Origin: Chloroflexota bacterium
GTDB taxonomy: Bacteria > Chloroflexota > Anaerolineae > Anaerolineales > Villigracilaceae
Length of the DNA stretch: 64,000 bases
Reading direction: 5' to 3'
Assembly (NCBI GenBank): GCA_016219545.1
Contig: JACRMH010000020.1
Coordinates: forward strand, 1-64,000
Made by a program: the position numbers and the translations under genes. The notes beneath the pieces are model-generated. The model was not told the DNA's origin. It saw only the letters and a list, made by a program, of their open reading frames with translations, and did not search any database. This document shows, one piece after another, positions 40,132-49,248 of the stretch (its first letter is position 1; every line of letters starts with the position of its first letter).

Positions 40132-41553
40132 ATGCTCACTTTAGCCGACGCCCTTGAGGCCATCACGCGCAAAACAGTTCATATCGCGAACACCTCTGCT
40201 CTCATTACCGAGGCGGCGATTGACTCACGCGTGGTGATTCCTGGCTCGCTCTTTGTAGCCATCCCCGGAGAAAAAGTGGATGGACATGACTTTGTTGCCG
40301 AAGCCTTTAAGAGGGGGGCGTCTTTTGCTTTAATCCAAAAAGAGATGCCCGCTTCCTTTCGGACCCTTGACCTGCGCAATGAACCTTCAATAGACTCTCC
40401 CCTTGACCTTTCCACCCCCTTCTGCCTGCGTGTGGATAACACCATCGCCGCTTTGCAGCAGATCGCACGTTTCTGGCGCCGCAAGCTGGATTTGCGCGTG
40501 GTCGGCATCACGGGTAGTGTTGGCAAATCCACATCGAAGGAAATGATAGCCGAAGTGCTGGGCACGCGCTATCACACGTTAAAAAGCCCCGGTAATCTAA
40601 ACAATGAAATTGGGTTGCCTCTCACGATCCTAAAACTCAGCCGAGGATACGAGCGCGCCGTTCTTGAAATGGGATTTTATGTACCAGGCGAAATTAAATT
40701 TCTTTGCGATATTGCCCTGCCTCAGATCGGCGTTGTGACGAATATTGGCACAGTTCATGCTGAACGCGCCGGTTCGCAGGAAGCGATTGCACGCGGCAAA
40801 AGTGAATTGATCCAGGCTCTTCCAGCCGACGGTGTTGCCATCCTCAATTTTGATGACCAATGGGTTCGCAAAATGGAAGAGAAATCCAAAGCGCACGTTT
40901 TCTTCTACGGGTTATCCCCCGAAGCCGATCTGTGGGCCGACCAAATTGAAGGACTCGGACTGGAAGGCATTCGCTTTCGTCTGCACTACCAGGATCAAAC
41001 CGTTCATGCACGCGTCCCCATGATCGGGCGGCATTCCGTTCATACCGCCTTGCGCGCCGCCGCAGTTGGGCTCAACGATGGTCTCGGCTGGCAGGAGATC
41101 TTTGAAGGCTTTGCGCAGGGACATTCGCAATTGCGTCTGGTTGCGGTACGCACCAAAACAGGCGCGTTGATCCTTGACGATACATACAATGCTTCACCAG
41201 AATCAATGCTTGCAGCATTGAACCTTCTCGATGAAATGGACGGGCGCAAACTGGCCGTTCTGGGTGACATGCTTGAGTTGGGACCTTATGAAAAACAAGG
41301 TCACGAAATGGTCGGTATGCGTGCCGCGCAAGTGACTAAAACATTGCTCACACTGGGTCCGCGCGCGCACATGATCGCCGATGCAGCCCGCCGCGCTGGA
41401 ATGAAGCCATCCAATATTTTTGAATTCGAAGAAGCGGAGCCGATCGTGGATTGGTTAAATAAAAACCTTACATCGAACGATGCAGTTCTCATTAAAGGCT
41501 CACACGGCTTGCGCATGGACCGTATCACCGCATCCCTGGAGGTGCAATCTTGA
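40132..41553 (+). CDS. murF: UDP-MurNAc-tripeptide--D-Ala-D-Ala ligase MurF
   Basis: MurF adds D-Ala-D-Ala to the UDP-MurNAc tripeptide. The 473-aa Mur ligase has the N-terminal substrate domain (SRVVIPGSLFVAIPGEKVDGH), the P-loop GITGSVGKST, SPGNLNNEIGLPLTIL and the C-terminal DDTYNASPESMLAAL. It starts 1 bp after ftsI. murE, which normally lies between ftsI and murF, is missing here. Confidence 0.95.
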   Translation: MLTLADALEAITRKTVHIANTSALITEAAIDSRVVIPGSLFVAIPGEKVDGHDFVAEAFKRGASFALIQKEMPASFRTLDLRNEPSIDSPLDLSTPFCLRVDNTIAALQQIARFWRRKLDLRVVGITGSVGKSTSKEMIAEVLGTRYHTLKSPGNLNNEIGLPLTILKLSRGYERAVLEMGFYVPGEIKFLCDIALPQIGVVTNIGTVHAERAGSQEAIARGKSELIQALPADGVAILNFDDQWVRKMEEKSKAHVFFYGLSPEADLWADQIEGLGLEGIRFRLHYQDQTVHARVPMIGRHSVHTALRAAAVGLNDGLGWQEIFEGFAQGHSQLRLVAVRTKTGALILDDTYNASPESMLAALNLLDEMDGRKLAVLGDMLELGPYEKQGHEMVGMRAAQVTKTLLTLGPRAHMIADAARRAGMKPSNIFEFEEAEPIVDWLNKNLTSNDAVLIKGSHGLRMDRITASLEVQS

Positions 41554-42548
41554 AACAGATCGCACTCTCCCTCAGCCTGGCCGGTCTCACTTTTTTGATG
41601 ACCGCCATTTGGGGCGGACCTTTGCTCCGTATTCTGCGCCACTACAAGATCGGCAAGATCATCCGCGTGGAAGAGCCGGGACATCACGGTATAAAAATGG
41701 GCACGCCTACCATGGGCGGCATCCTGTTTATCCTCCCGGTCTTGTTATTCAGCGGTTTGCTCAACGCAGTGGCATTGATCGGCATTAGCGGGAGCGGCGT
41801 GGGACGTTCCATTCTGGTCCCCATGGCAGTGATGGTTTGTTATGCGGTTCTCGGCGGAGTGGACGATTGGGAAGGCATTCACGGTAAGCGCAAAGGTGAT
41901 GGAATGCGGGCGCGCACAAAATTTGCTTTTCAAGTGATCCTTGCGCTCGGGACCGCTTATGTTTTGAAATACATCATGGATGTGCCGGAACTCTGGCTCC
42001 CCGGTTTATTCTTTGAGATCAAGCTCGGCTGGTTGTATGTGCCGATTGCGGCCTTTATTATTGTAGCCGAGTCAAATGCGATGAATTTTACAGACGGGCT
42101 GGACGGTCTGGCCGGATTGATCGCCGCAACAGCCATTGCCGCTTTTGGCGCAATTGCCATCTTCCAGGAACAGGTTTTTCTTGCACGCTTTTGTTTTATT
42201 CTGGTTGGCGGACTCTTCGGCTTTTTGTGGTTCAACGTACATCCAGCGGAATTATTCATGGGCGACACTGGATCGCTTCCTTTGGGGGCAGTTCTGGCCG
42301 TGATCGCGTTGATGACAGGTCAATGGCCGATGTTGTTGATCATTGGGATCATCCCGCTGGCGGAAATGGTCAGCGATGTCATCCAGATTTTATATTTCAA
42401 ATGGACCAAGGGAAAACGTTTTTTCAAAATGGCTCCCATCCATTTGCATTTTGAATTGATCGGCTGGAGTGAAACTCAGGTCGTCCAGCGCTTCTGGCTC
42501 ATCGGTTTGATGGCCGCTTTGATAGGAATAGGATTGTCGCAGGTCTGA
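41550..42548 (+). CDS. mraY: Phospho-MurNAc-pentapeptide transferase MraY
   Basis: MraY moves phospho-MurNAc-pentapeptide onto undecaprenyl phosphate to make lipid I. The 332-aa protein has about ten helices and the family motifs GTPTMGGI, GGVDDWEG, NAMNFTDGLDGLAG, FMGDTGSLPLG and the His motif APIHLHFE. It overlaps murF by 4 bp. A palindromic repeat follows it. Confidence 0.96.
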   Translation: MKQIALSLSLAGLTFLMTAIWGGPLLRILRHYKIGKIIRVEEPGHHGIKMGTPTMGGILFILPVLLFSGLLNAVALIGISGSGVGRSILVPMAVMVCYAVLGGVDDWEGIHGKRKGDGMRARTKFAFQVILALGTAYVLKYIMDVPELWLPGLFFEIKLGWLYVPIAAFIIVAESNAMNFTDGLDGLAGLIAATAIAAFGAIAIFQEQVFLARFCFILVGGLFGFLWFNVHPAELFMGDTGSLPLGAVLAVIALMTGQWPMLLIIGIIPLAEMVSDVIQILYFKWTKGKRFFKMAPIHLHFELIGWSETQVVQRFWLIGLMAALIGIGLSQV

Positions 42549-42557
42549 GTAAAAAGT

Positions 42558-42622
42558 AATTGGTAAATGGTAATTTGTAATTCACCAACCGCCAATTACC
42601 ATTTACTAATCACCAAATACCA
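42558..42622. repeat. AT-rich palindromic word repeat before murD
   Basis: TTGGTAAATGGTAATTTG and CAATTACCATTTACTAA words are inverted copies of each other, ending in CACCAAATACCAAA. It fills the only sizeable gap in this part of the cluster and may affect murD translation. Confidence 0.65.
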
Positions 42623-42627
42623 AATTT

Positions 42628-44037
42628 ATGACCAACTGGACCAACACCCACGTTCTCATTTTAGGAGCCGCCCGACAAGGACTAGCCCTTGCTCGCTGGC
42701 TCTCTCGTCACGGTTCAAACGTGACCTTGAGTGACTCGCGCGCTGCGGATGAGCTTACCTCCGCTCAGGCATCTCTCGCAGACACCAATGTGAAATGGGC
42801 ATTGGGTGGGCATCCGTTGGAATTGTTGAACAATACAGATGTCCTTTGCCTTTCCGGCGGCGTCCCGTTGACATTGCCCATCGTCGAAGAAGCCGTCAGG
42901 CGCGGCATTCCGCTGACGAATGATACACAAGTATTTATGGAAGTCGTTCCCTGTAAAACGATTGGTATTACAGGCTCGGCAGGCAAAACAACCACGACCA
43001 CTTTAGTTGGAGAAATGGCGAAGCTTTCATATAAGGGTGAAGAGAGCATTCATAATTCATCCTTCATCACTCATCCTTCGGTCTTCGTCGGCGGCAACAT
43101 CGGTGACCCGCTCATTAACTATGTGGATGATATGAAGGCGGATGACCTTGCCATCCTGGAACTCTCCTCCTTTCAATTGGAGCAGATGACCATTTCGCCG
43201 AACATCTCTGCCATATTGAATATCACGCCCAATCATTTGGATCGTCATGGCACGATGGAAGCCTATACAAACGCAAAGGCGCGCATTTTGGATTTTCAAT
43301 CGGATAAAGACACCGCCATCCTCGGTCACGATGACAAAGGTGCGTGGAGTTTACGCAATAAAGTAAAAGGCAGCCTGCTGACGTTTAGTCTGCATGAGTT
43401 GGATGAAGGGCTGAACGGCGCATACCTCCATGACGGTTTACTGAACATGCGCAATGGAAATGCCTATCTGCCGTTGATGCTGCGCGAGAAGATCCAATTG
43501 CGCGGCGACCATAATGTGGCGAATGTGCTGGCTGCATTCACCATCGGTCACGCGGCTGGGTTCAAACTGGATGACATGCTCGAAGCTGCGGAAGAATTTC
43601 GCGGCGTGCCGCATCGGCTTGAACTGGTGCGTGAACTGGATGGCGTGCGCTGGTATAACGACTCGATTGCGACCGCACCGGAACGAAGCATGGCGGCCAT
43701 CCACGCTTTTGAGGAACCGATCGTGCTCCTGCTTGGCGGTCGCGATAAAAAATTGCCTTGGGATGAAATTGCGCAATTGATTCATAAGCATGTGGATCAT
43801 GTGGTGGTTTTTGGTGAGGCGGCAGAACTGATCCAGAACGCGGTATCAGTTGTCGGCGGAGAGAGAAGCGTTGACCTGCATCGTGTGAATGATCTTAAGG
43901 ATGCAGTCCTCATAGCCGCCGAGATCGCTTCGTCAGGAGATGTTGTCCTGTTTTCACCGGGCGGCACAAGCTATGATGCCTTCAAAGATTTTGCTGAGAG
44001 AGGAGAACTTTTTAGAAAATGGGTACTGGAACTCTAA
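42628..44037 (+). CDS. murD: UDP-MurNAc-L-Ala--D-Glu ligase MurD
   Basis: MurD adds D-Glu to UDP-MurNAc-L-Ala. The 469-aa protein has ILGAARQGLALARWL at the start, the P-loop GITGSAGKTTTT, NITPNHLDRHGTMEAY and DSIATAPERSMAA. A repeat of TTCATCC words at 43050-43080 is inserted in frame (SIHNSSFITHPS) just after the P-loop region and before VFVGGNIG. The murD 3' end overlaps ftsW by 19 bp. Confidence 0.95.
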   Translation: MTNWTNTHVLILGAARQGLALARWLSRHGSNVTLSDSRAADELTSAQASLADTNVKWALGGHPLELLNNTDVLCLSGGVPLTLPIVEEAVRRGIPLTNDTQVFMEVVPCKTIGITGSAGKTTTTTLVGEMAKLSYKGEESIHNSSFITHPSVFVGGNIGDPLINYVDDMKADDLAILELSSFQLEQMTISPNISAILNITPNHLDRHGTMEAYTNAKARILDFQSDKDTAILGHDDKGAWSLRNKVKGSLLTFSLHELDEGLNGAYLHDGLLNMRNGNAYLPLMLREKIQLRGDHNVANVLAAFTIGHAAGFKLDDMLEAAEEFRGVPHRLELVRELDGVRWYNDSIATAPERSMAAIHAFEEPIVLLLGGRDKKLPWDEIAQLIHKHVDHVVVFGEAAELIQNAVSVVGGERSVDLHRVNDLKDAVLIAAEIASSGDVVLFSPGGTSYDAFKDFAERGELFRKWVLEL

Positions 44038-45254
44038 ACCACAACACTACGAACCGCTCAAGGGTTACAAATGGGTTCGATATGCCGATGCTGGTGGCCT
44101 TGGCAATATTGATCGTATTCGGCCTGGTGATGGTCTTCTCTGCTTCGTGGGATTATTCGTTGAAGGTGAACGAAGACGCGATGTATATCTTCTACCGCCA
44201 AATCCTTTGGTTGGGATTTGGCTTGTTCGTATTTACCTTTCTTGCATTCTTTGATTATCATCACTGGCGCAAGCTGGTCGTTCCGGCCATGGCTGTCACC
44301 ATTCTGATGCTGATCGTTGTCCTGTTCCTCCCGAATGACGGCGGCCCAAAACGCGGTCTTTATAATGGTTCGATCCAGCCTTCTGAATTGGCGAAATTGG
44401 TTTTGATCCTTTATCTCGGCGTGTGGTTGTATGCCAAAAAACAATTTTTGGAAAATATCTCGCTCGGATTAATTCCTCTGGGTGTGATCCTTGGGATCCT
44501 ATGCGGATTGATCGCCCTTGAGCCGGACTTTAGCGCCGTTGCGACCGTTCTGGTGATCGGAGGTCTGCTTTTCTTCCTCGCCGGCGGTGACATGAAGCAG
44601 ATCAGTATCTTGCTCGTGGTGGCGCTCTTTGCTGCGGTTTTCGTTTCCGTTTTTCATCCCACTGGCCGCGCCCGTGTTGAATCTTATATTCAAGGACTTC
44701 AAGACCCGATGAAATCCTCAGATCAAGTTCAGGCATCGCTCGGCGCAGTTGTCAACGGCGGGTGGCTGGGAACCGGACTGGGATTGTCCCGCTCCAAATT
44801 CCAGCAATTGCCCCTGCCTTCATCTGACAGTATCTTCGCTGTCATTGCCGAAGAGCTTGGGCTGCTGGGTTCGGTTGCGTTGATTGGCTTGTATGCTTTT
44901 CTCTTCTGGCGCGGATTTGTCATTGCGCGCCGCGCACCCGATATGTTGGGCACATTGCTGGCTTCCGGTATGGTCATCTGGATCGCCTTTGAAGCATTGA
45001 CCAATGTGGCCGGAATTGTCGGTCTCATTCCACTGATGGGCAATGCTCTGCCATTTATCAGTTCGGGCGGCTCGAACCTTGTTATCATGTTGAGCGCGTT
45101 CGGTATTATTTCAAATATCTCCCGCCAGACCGGCGGGGGAGCTACGATCACAGACGAAGAATGGAGGTCTTATAGTGCGGTTGTTAATTTGCGCGGGTGG
45201 AACGGGCGGCGGCGTGTATCCCGCCCTCGCCGTGCATCACGCTCTGAAGAATAA
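44019..45254 (+). CDS. ftsW: Septal peptidoglycan polymerase FtsW (SEDS)
   Basis: FtsW polymerises lipid II at the septum. The 411-aa protein has about ten helices with SEDS motifs: GLVMVFSASW in helix 1, QPSELAKLVLILYLG, LEPDFSAVATVLVIGG, and LPFISSGGSNLVIML. The last 27 residues are rich in Arg and are coded by the same DNA as the start of murG, an unusually long overlap of 80 bp. Confidence 0.94.
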   Translation: MGTGTLNHNTTNRSRVTNGFDMPMLVALAILIVFGLVMVFSASWDYSLKVNEDAMYIFYRQILWLGFGLFVFTFLAFFDYHHWRKLVVPAMAVTILMLIVVLFLPNDGGPKRGLYNGSIQPSELAKLVLILYLGVWLYAKKQFLENISLGLIPLGVILGILCGLIALEPDFSAVATVLVIGGLLFFLAGGDMKQISILLVVALFAAVFVSVFHPTGRARVESYIQGLQDPMKSSDQVQASLGAVVNGGWLGTGLGLSRSKFQQLPLPSSDSIFAVIAEELGLLGSVALIGLYAFLFWRGFVIARRAPDMLGTLLASGMVIWIAFEALTNVAGIVGLIPLMGNALPFISSGGSNLVIMLSAFGIISNISRQTGGGATITDEEWRSYSAVVNLRGWNGRRRVSRPRRASRSEE

Positions 45255-46278
45255 ACACGCAGCCCTTGAAACCCTTTGGGTCGGAGGCGAAGGCGGCATG
45301 GAAGAGGAACTCGTGAATCGCGCGGGCATCCCTTATCGTTCCATACCTGCGGCAGGCGTGCATGGCGTTGGTCTGCGTGCCTTGCCGGGCAATACCGCAA
45401 AACTTGCGCGCGGCGTGATGTCTTCACGTCGCATTTTGCGTGAGTTCAAGCCCGATGCGCTTTTCTTCACCGGCGGCTTCGTTGCCGCTCCCATGGCTGT
45501 TGCCGGTCGCAGCATCCCAACCGTATTATATGTCCCCGATATTGAGCCGGGTTATGCCCTCAAATTCCTTTCTTATTATGCAGACCGTGTGGCTGTGACA
45601 GCGCCCGGCTCAAAAAAATATCTTCCACACCCTGAGAGAGTCGTGCTCACAGGGTATCCGCTTCGTGCCGACCTTTCAAACTGGTCCCGCGAAAAAGCAG
45701 TTTCTCACTTTGGGCTGGACGCTTCGCGTTCAAAGCCTGTCCTGCTTGTCACTGGCGGAAGCAAAGGCGCACGCTCGATCAATATGGCTGTAAAAAATCA
45801 CCTCACGGAATTATTGGAGATCGCCCAAGTCATTCATATCACCGGTTCTTTGGATTGGCAGGTGATCGAAGAAGCCGCGCAGAAATTGCCGGCACATTTA
45901 CAAGCCTGTTATCATGTCATGCCGTATTCGCATGAAATGGGAGCCGCGCTTGTCGCCGCAGACCTGGTCGTTTCGCGTGCGGGCGCATCTGCATTGGGAG
46001 AATATCCATTCTTCGGCTTGCCCGCCATTCTTGTGCCTTATCCTTATGCCTGGCGCTATCAAAAAGTAAATGCAGATTTTCTCGCTGAAAGGAATTCTGC
46101 CATTATCTTGCAGGATGAATTGTTGGAAGATAAACTCTTATTAATGATAAAAGATTTGTTGCTTAATAAAAATAAACTTTCAGCCATGCGTGCCGAAATG
46201 AAAAAATTATCACACCCAAATGCGGCAGATATGATCGCTAACCAATTGATCGAACTGGCAGGAGAAAAGCCATTATGA
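45175..46278 (+). CDS. murG: Lipid II synthase MurG (GlcNAc transferase)
   Basis: MurG transfers GlcNAc from UDP-GlcNAc to lipid I. The 367-aa GT28 protein starts with the glycine loop AGGTGGGVYPALAV and has FFTGGFVAAP, VTGGSKGARSIN, MPYSHEMGAAL and SRAGASALGEYPFFGLPAILVPYP. The start is GTG at 45175; no later start keeps the loop, so the 80-bp overlap with ftsW is real. It overlaps the next gene by 4 bp. Confidence 0.95.
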   Translation: MRLLICAGGTGGGVYPALAVHHALKNKHAALETLWVGGEGGMEEELVNRAGIPYRSIPAAGVHGVGLRALPGNTAKLARGVMSSRRILREFKPDALFFTGGFVAAPMAVAGRSIPTVLYVPDIEPGYALKFLSYYADRVAVTAPGSKKYLPHPERVVLTGYPLRADLSNWSREKAVSHFGLDASRSKPVLLVTGGSKGARSINMAVKNHLTELLEIAQVIHITGSLDWQVIEEAAQKLPAHLQACYHVMPYSHEMGAALVAADLVVSRAGASALGEYPFFGLPAILVPYPYAWRYQKVNADFLAERNSAIILQDELLEDKLLLMIKDLLLNKNKLSAMRAEMKKLSHPNAADMIANQLIELAGEKPL

Positions 46279-46805
46279 TGAGCATAGTTTATATCTTCTG
46301 GATGTACGTCATCCTTTTTGCTATCATCGGGGCGATGCGCGGCTGGGCAAAGGAATTGCTGGTGGCCTTCAGTGTTATCACCGCCATGGCGGTCATATTA
46401 CTGCTGGAGAAATACGTTCCCCTCGTCCGCGATCTGGATAAAAAATCCACTTCTGTGTTTTGGATCCGCACTTTGATCCTGCTCGGGCTGGTTTATTTTG
46501 GCTATCAAACCGTGGCAAGCATTCCGCATCTAGCATCCAAAGCCAGAAGCGAACGCTTACAAGATGCTTTATTTGGCGCGGTGTTGGGCGGCGTGAATGG
46601 GTATTTAGTGTCCGGGTCCATTCTGTTATACAACCATCTGGCACAGTATCCCTATAAGCATATCGTCAGCCCGGCTACAGACCCGGCAATACTTCATACG
46701 ATCGAAACGATGATGAATTACATGCCTCCGCATCTTTTGGGCGAACCTGGTATTTACTTTGCCGTCATCATCGTCCTTATCTTTATTATTGTGGTGTATA
46801 TCTAG
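46275..46805 (+). CDS. CvpA-like membrane protein inside the dcw cluster
   Basis: The 176-aa protein has four helices, with the CvpA-family feature RGWAKELLVAFSVI after helix 1 and a conserved loop before helix 4 (DALFGAVLGGVNGYL). CvpA proteins are linked to colicin V production and to bile or envelope stress resistance. The position between murG and murC is not usual, and suggests a role in cell wall assembly in this lineage. Either of two adjacent ATGs (46275, 46278) could be used. Confidence 0.75.
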   Translation: MMSIVYIFWMYVILFAIIGAMRGWAKELLVAFSVITAMAVILLLEKYVPLVRDLDKKSTSVFWIRTLILLGLVYFGYQTVASIPHLASKARSERLQDALFGAVLGGVNGYLVSGSILLYNHLAQYPYKHIVSPATDPAILHTIETMMNYMPPHLLGEPGIYFAVIIVLIFIIVVYI

Positions 46806-46813
46806 TCTCACAT

Positions 46814-46892
46814 CATTGCGAGGGCGCAGGCCCGAAGCAATCTCCTGCAAAGTTGGAGATTGCTTCGGCGGAAATGCATCGCCTCGCAACGA
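46814..46892. repeat. CATTGCGAGG...GCAATCTCC palindromic repeat
   Basis: CATTGCGAGG and CCTCGCAACG are the outer arms, and CGAAGCAATCTCC and GGAGATTGCTTCG are perfect 13-bp inner arms. It is a common environmental intergenic repeat. It fills most of the 103-bp gap between the cvpA-like gene and murC. Confidence 0.85.
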
Positions 46893-46908
46893 CATCAGGA
46901 ATTAACTT

Positions 46909-48294
46909 ATGACACGAGTTCACTTCATCGGCATTGGCGGTTCAGGGCTTTCTGCCATCGCGCGTCTGCTCAAAGAGAGCGGATATGAAGTGACCGGCTC
47001 CGACCGCTCGCTTTCACAATTCGCCGTAGACCTTGAAGCCGATGGAGTTGGCATTTATATCGGACATCATCCGCGCAATGTGACCGGGGCCGATATGGTG
47101 ATCCGCTCATCTGCAATTGCAGATGACAATCCCGAAGTGGATGCCGCGATCCATGCGAATATTCCTGTTTACAAACGCGCAGACTTCCTCGGCCGCCTCA
47201 TGGTTGATAAAAGAGGAATTGCCGTTGCTGGGACTCACGGGAAGACTACAACCACAGCCATGATCGCATGGATGTTGGTTGCCATGCATCGTGACCCATC
47301 CTTTATTGTGGGCGGCACGCTGAATAATTTGAAAGTAAATGCGCACGCCGGAAAAGGCGATGCCTTCGTGATCGAAGCGGATGAATATGACCGCATGTTC
47401 CTTGGGCTCAGACCGCGCATTGAGGTTGTGACGAATTTGGAGCACGACCACCCGGATTGTTACCCGACTTTTGAGAATATGTATTCCGCTTTCAAAAGTT
47501 TTGTAGAGTTGCTTCCCAACGATGGAACCTTTATCGCCTGCGCGGATGACGAACATGCAGTCACACTACTTAGTCATGCACGCCGCAGAGGAGTGAACGT
47601 GGTCTCTTACAGCCTGCAAAGTGAAATGACCATAAATAGTCCGCATTGGATGCAGGCGCGTACCTTGAAACCTAATTCGCGCGGCGGGTTTGATTTCTCT
47701 GCCATGACGAATATGGGTGAAGGAGCAGCCTCCATTTTGAAAGCGTCCTTGCAGGTGCCGGGTGAACATAATGTCCGCAATGCGCTGGCGGCATTATCAG
47801 TCGCCGCGACGATGGGATTGCCCCTTCAAAAGGCCGCCGATGCGTTGGGTGAATTTACCGGCACGGGACGCCGCTTTGAGATCCGCGGCGAGCGCAAAGG
47901 CGTAACCGTCATTGACGATTATGCCCATCATCCCACCGAGATCCGCGCGACTCTGGCAGGCGCAAAGGCTCGTTATCCGGGTCGCCGTATTTGGGCAGTC
48001 TGGCAGCCGCATACGTATTCACGTACGCAGATCCTGTTCTTTGAATTCTCACGCGCCTTTAGCGATGCGGATGAAGTATTGGTAACGGAAATTTATGCAT
48101 CACGCGAAGCCAAACAGGATTTCTCTTCGGCTGAAGTAGTGAGTGCCATGCCGCATTCATCGGCGCGCTATAGCGGCTCCATCGAAGATACAACCAAGTA
48201 TTTACTCAAGAATCTTCGTTCGGGTGATGTCTTGCTTGTGCTATCTGCCGGTGATGCAAACCAGATCAGTACAGATGTTTTGGAGAGGTTGTGA
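46909..48294 (+). CDS. murC: UDP-MurNAc--L-Ala ligase MurC
   Basis: MurC adds L-Ala to UDP-MurNAc. The 461-aa protein starts with HFIGIGGSGLSAIARLL, has P-loop GTHGKTTTTAM, EADEYDRMFL, EHDHPDCYPT and DDYAHHPTEI. The murB GTG start overlaps its stop (GTGA). Confidence 0.96.
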   Translation: MTRVHFIGIGGSGLSAIARLLKESGYEVTGSDRSLSQFAVDLEADGVGIYIGHHPRNVTGADMVIRSSAIADDNPEVDAAIHANIPVYKRADFLGRLMVDKRGIAVAGTHGKTTTTAMIAWMLVAMHRDPSFIVGGTLNNLKVNAHAGKGDAFVIEADEYDRMFLGLRPRIEVVTNLEHDHPDCYPTFENMYSAFKSFVELLPNDGTFIACADDEHAVTLLSHARRRGVNVVSYSLQSEMTINSPHWMQARTLKPNSRGGFDFSAMTNMGEGAASILKASLQVPGEHNVRNALAALSVAATMGLPLQKAADALGEFTGTGRRFEIRGERKGVTVIDDYAHHPTEIRATLAGAKARYPGRRIWAVWQPHTYSRTQILFFEFSRAFSDADEVLVTEIYASREAKQDFSSAEVVSAMPHSSARYSGSIEDTTKYLLKNLRSGDVLLVLSAGDANQISTDVLERL

Positions 48295-49229
48295 ACCTAG
48301 TGACCACGCCCGCCAGTACCGTTGATGTATTACGCCTTTCCTTTGGCGATGCCGTGCAGGAGAATGTCTCTCTTGCGCCCTATACATCTGCGCGGATCGG
48401 CGGTCTGGCGGACATTTTTATCATGGTCAAAAGTGCCACTGAGTTAATGGATGTAATGAAGGTTATTTGGAAGCAGGGTGCGCCTTATACTATTCTTGGA
48501 GGCGGCTCGAATGTTCTGGTCAGCGACAAAGGCGTGCGCGGGGTGGTGGTTTTGAATCGGGCGAAGGAAGTGCGCTTCGAAAGCGGCGACCAGCCCACGG
48601 TCTGGTGTGAAGCGGGAGTCGTGTTTAGCAATCTGGCGAATCGCTGCGCATCCAAAGGACTATCCGGTTTGGAGTGGGCGGCCACAGTCCCCGGTACGGT
48701 TGGCGGCGCGGTGTATGGAAATGCCGGTGCCTTCGGCAGTGACATGTCTGAGAGTTTAATTTGGGCCGATGTATTGACGAAGAATGGCACTGAAAAATTT
48801 ACGGTTGAGCAAATGAAGTATGGATATCGCACCAGTATCTTAAAAAGCGGCGATGGAAAAACAATAGTACTTTCGGCTATGTTGAGATTAAAAAATGCGA
48901 ATGCAGACGAAGTGTCTGCTAAAATCACTGAATTCAGCGAACGCCGAAAGTCCACGCAGCCGCCCGGTGCGAGCATGGGTTCAATGTTCAAGAATCCTGC
49001 GGGCGATCATGCTGGACGTTTGATCGAAGCCGCAGACCTGAAAGGGAAGCGGATCGGCAATGCTGAGATCAGCACGTTGCATGGAAATTTCTTTATCAAT
49101 CATGGCGAGACCAAGGCCGAAGACGTGCGCGCCTTGATCCGTTTGGCACAGGAAACTGTCGCTAAAAAGTTTAATGTTAATTTGGAGTTGGAAGTTGAGT
49201 TGATCGGCGATTGGAGTATTGAACGTTAA
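48291..49229 (+). CDS. murB: UDP-N-acetylenolpyruvoylglucosamine reductase MurB
   Basis: MurB reduces UDP-GlcNAc-enolpyruvate to UDP-MurNAc using FAD and NADPH. The 312-aa protein has the FAD segments ILGGGSNVLVSDKG, VPGTVGGAVYGNAGAFG, and the catalytic Ser in GSMFKNP, which marks the type II (B. subtilis-like) form without the Tyr loop. The start is GTG. The tail overlaps a GAACGTT palindrome (49220-49246) that lies before ddl. Confidence 0.94.
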   Translation: MNLVTTPASTVDVLRLSFGDAVQENVSLAPYTSARIGGLADIFIMVKSATELMDVMKVIWKQGAPYTILGGGSNVLVSDKGVRGVVVLNRAKEVRFESGDQPTVWCEAGVVFSNLANRCASKGLSGLEWAATVPGTVGGAVYGNAGAFGSDMSESLIWADVLTKNGTEKFTVEQMKYGYRTSILKSGDGKTIVLSAMLRLKNANADEVSAKITEFSERRKSTQPPGASMGSMFKNPAGDHAGRLIEAADLKGKRIGNAEISTLHGNFFINHGETKAEDVRALIRLAQETVAKKFNVNLELEVELIGDWSIER

Positions 49230-49246
49230 ACGTTCAACGTTAAACG
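49220..49246. repeat. GAACGTTAAACGTTC palindrome between murB and ddl
   Basis: GAACGTT, AAACGTTCAACGTT and AAACG words are mutually inverted. It covers the murB stop and the ddl leader, so the hairpin could modulate ddl translation. Confidence 0.6.
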
Positions 49247-49248
49247 AA

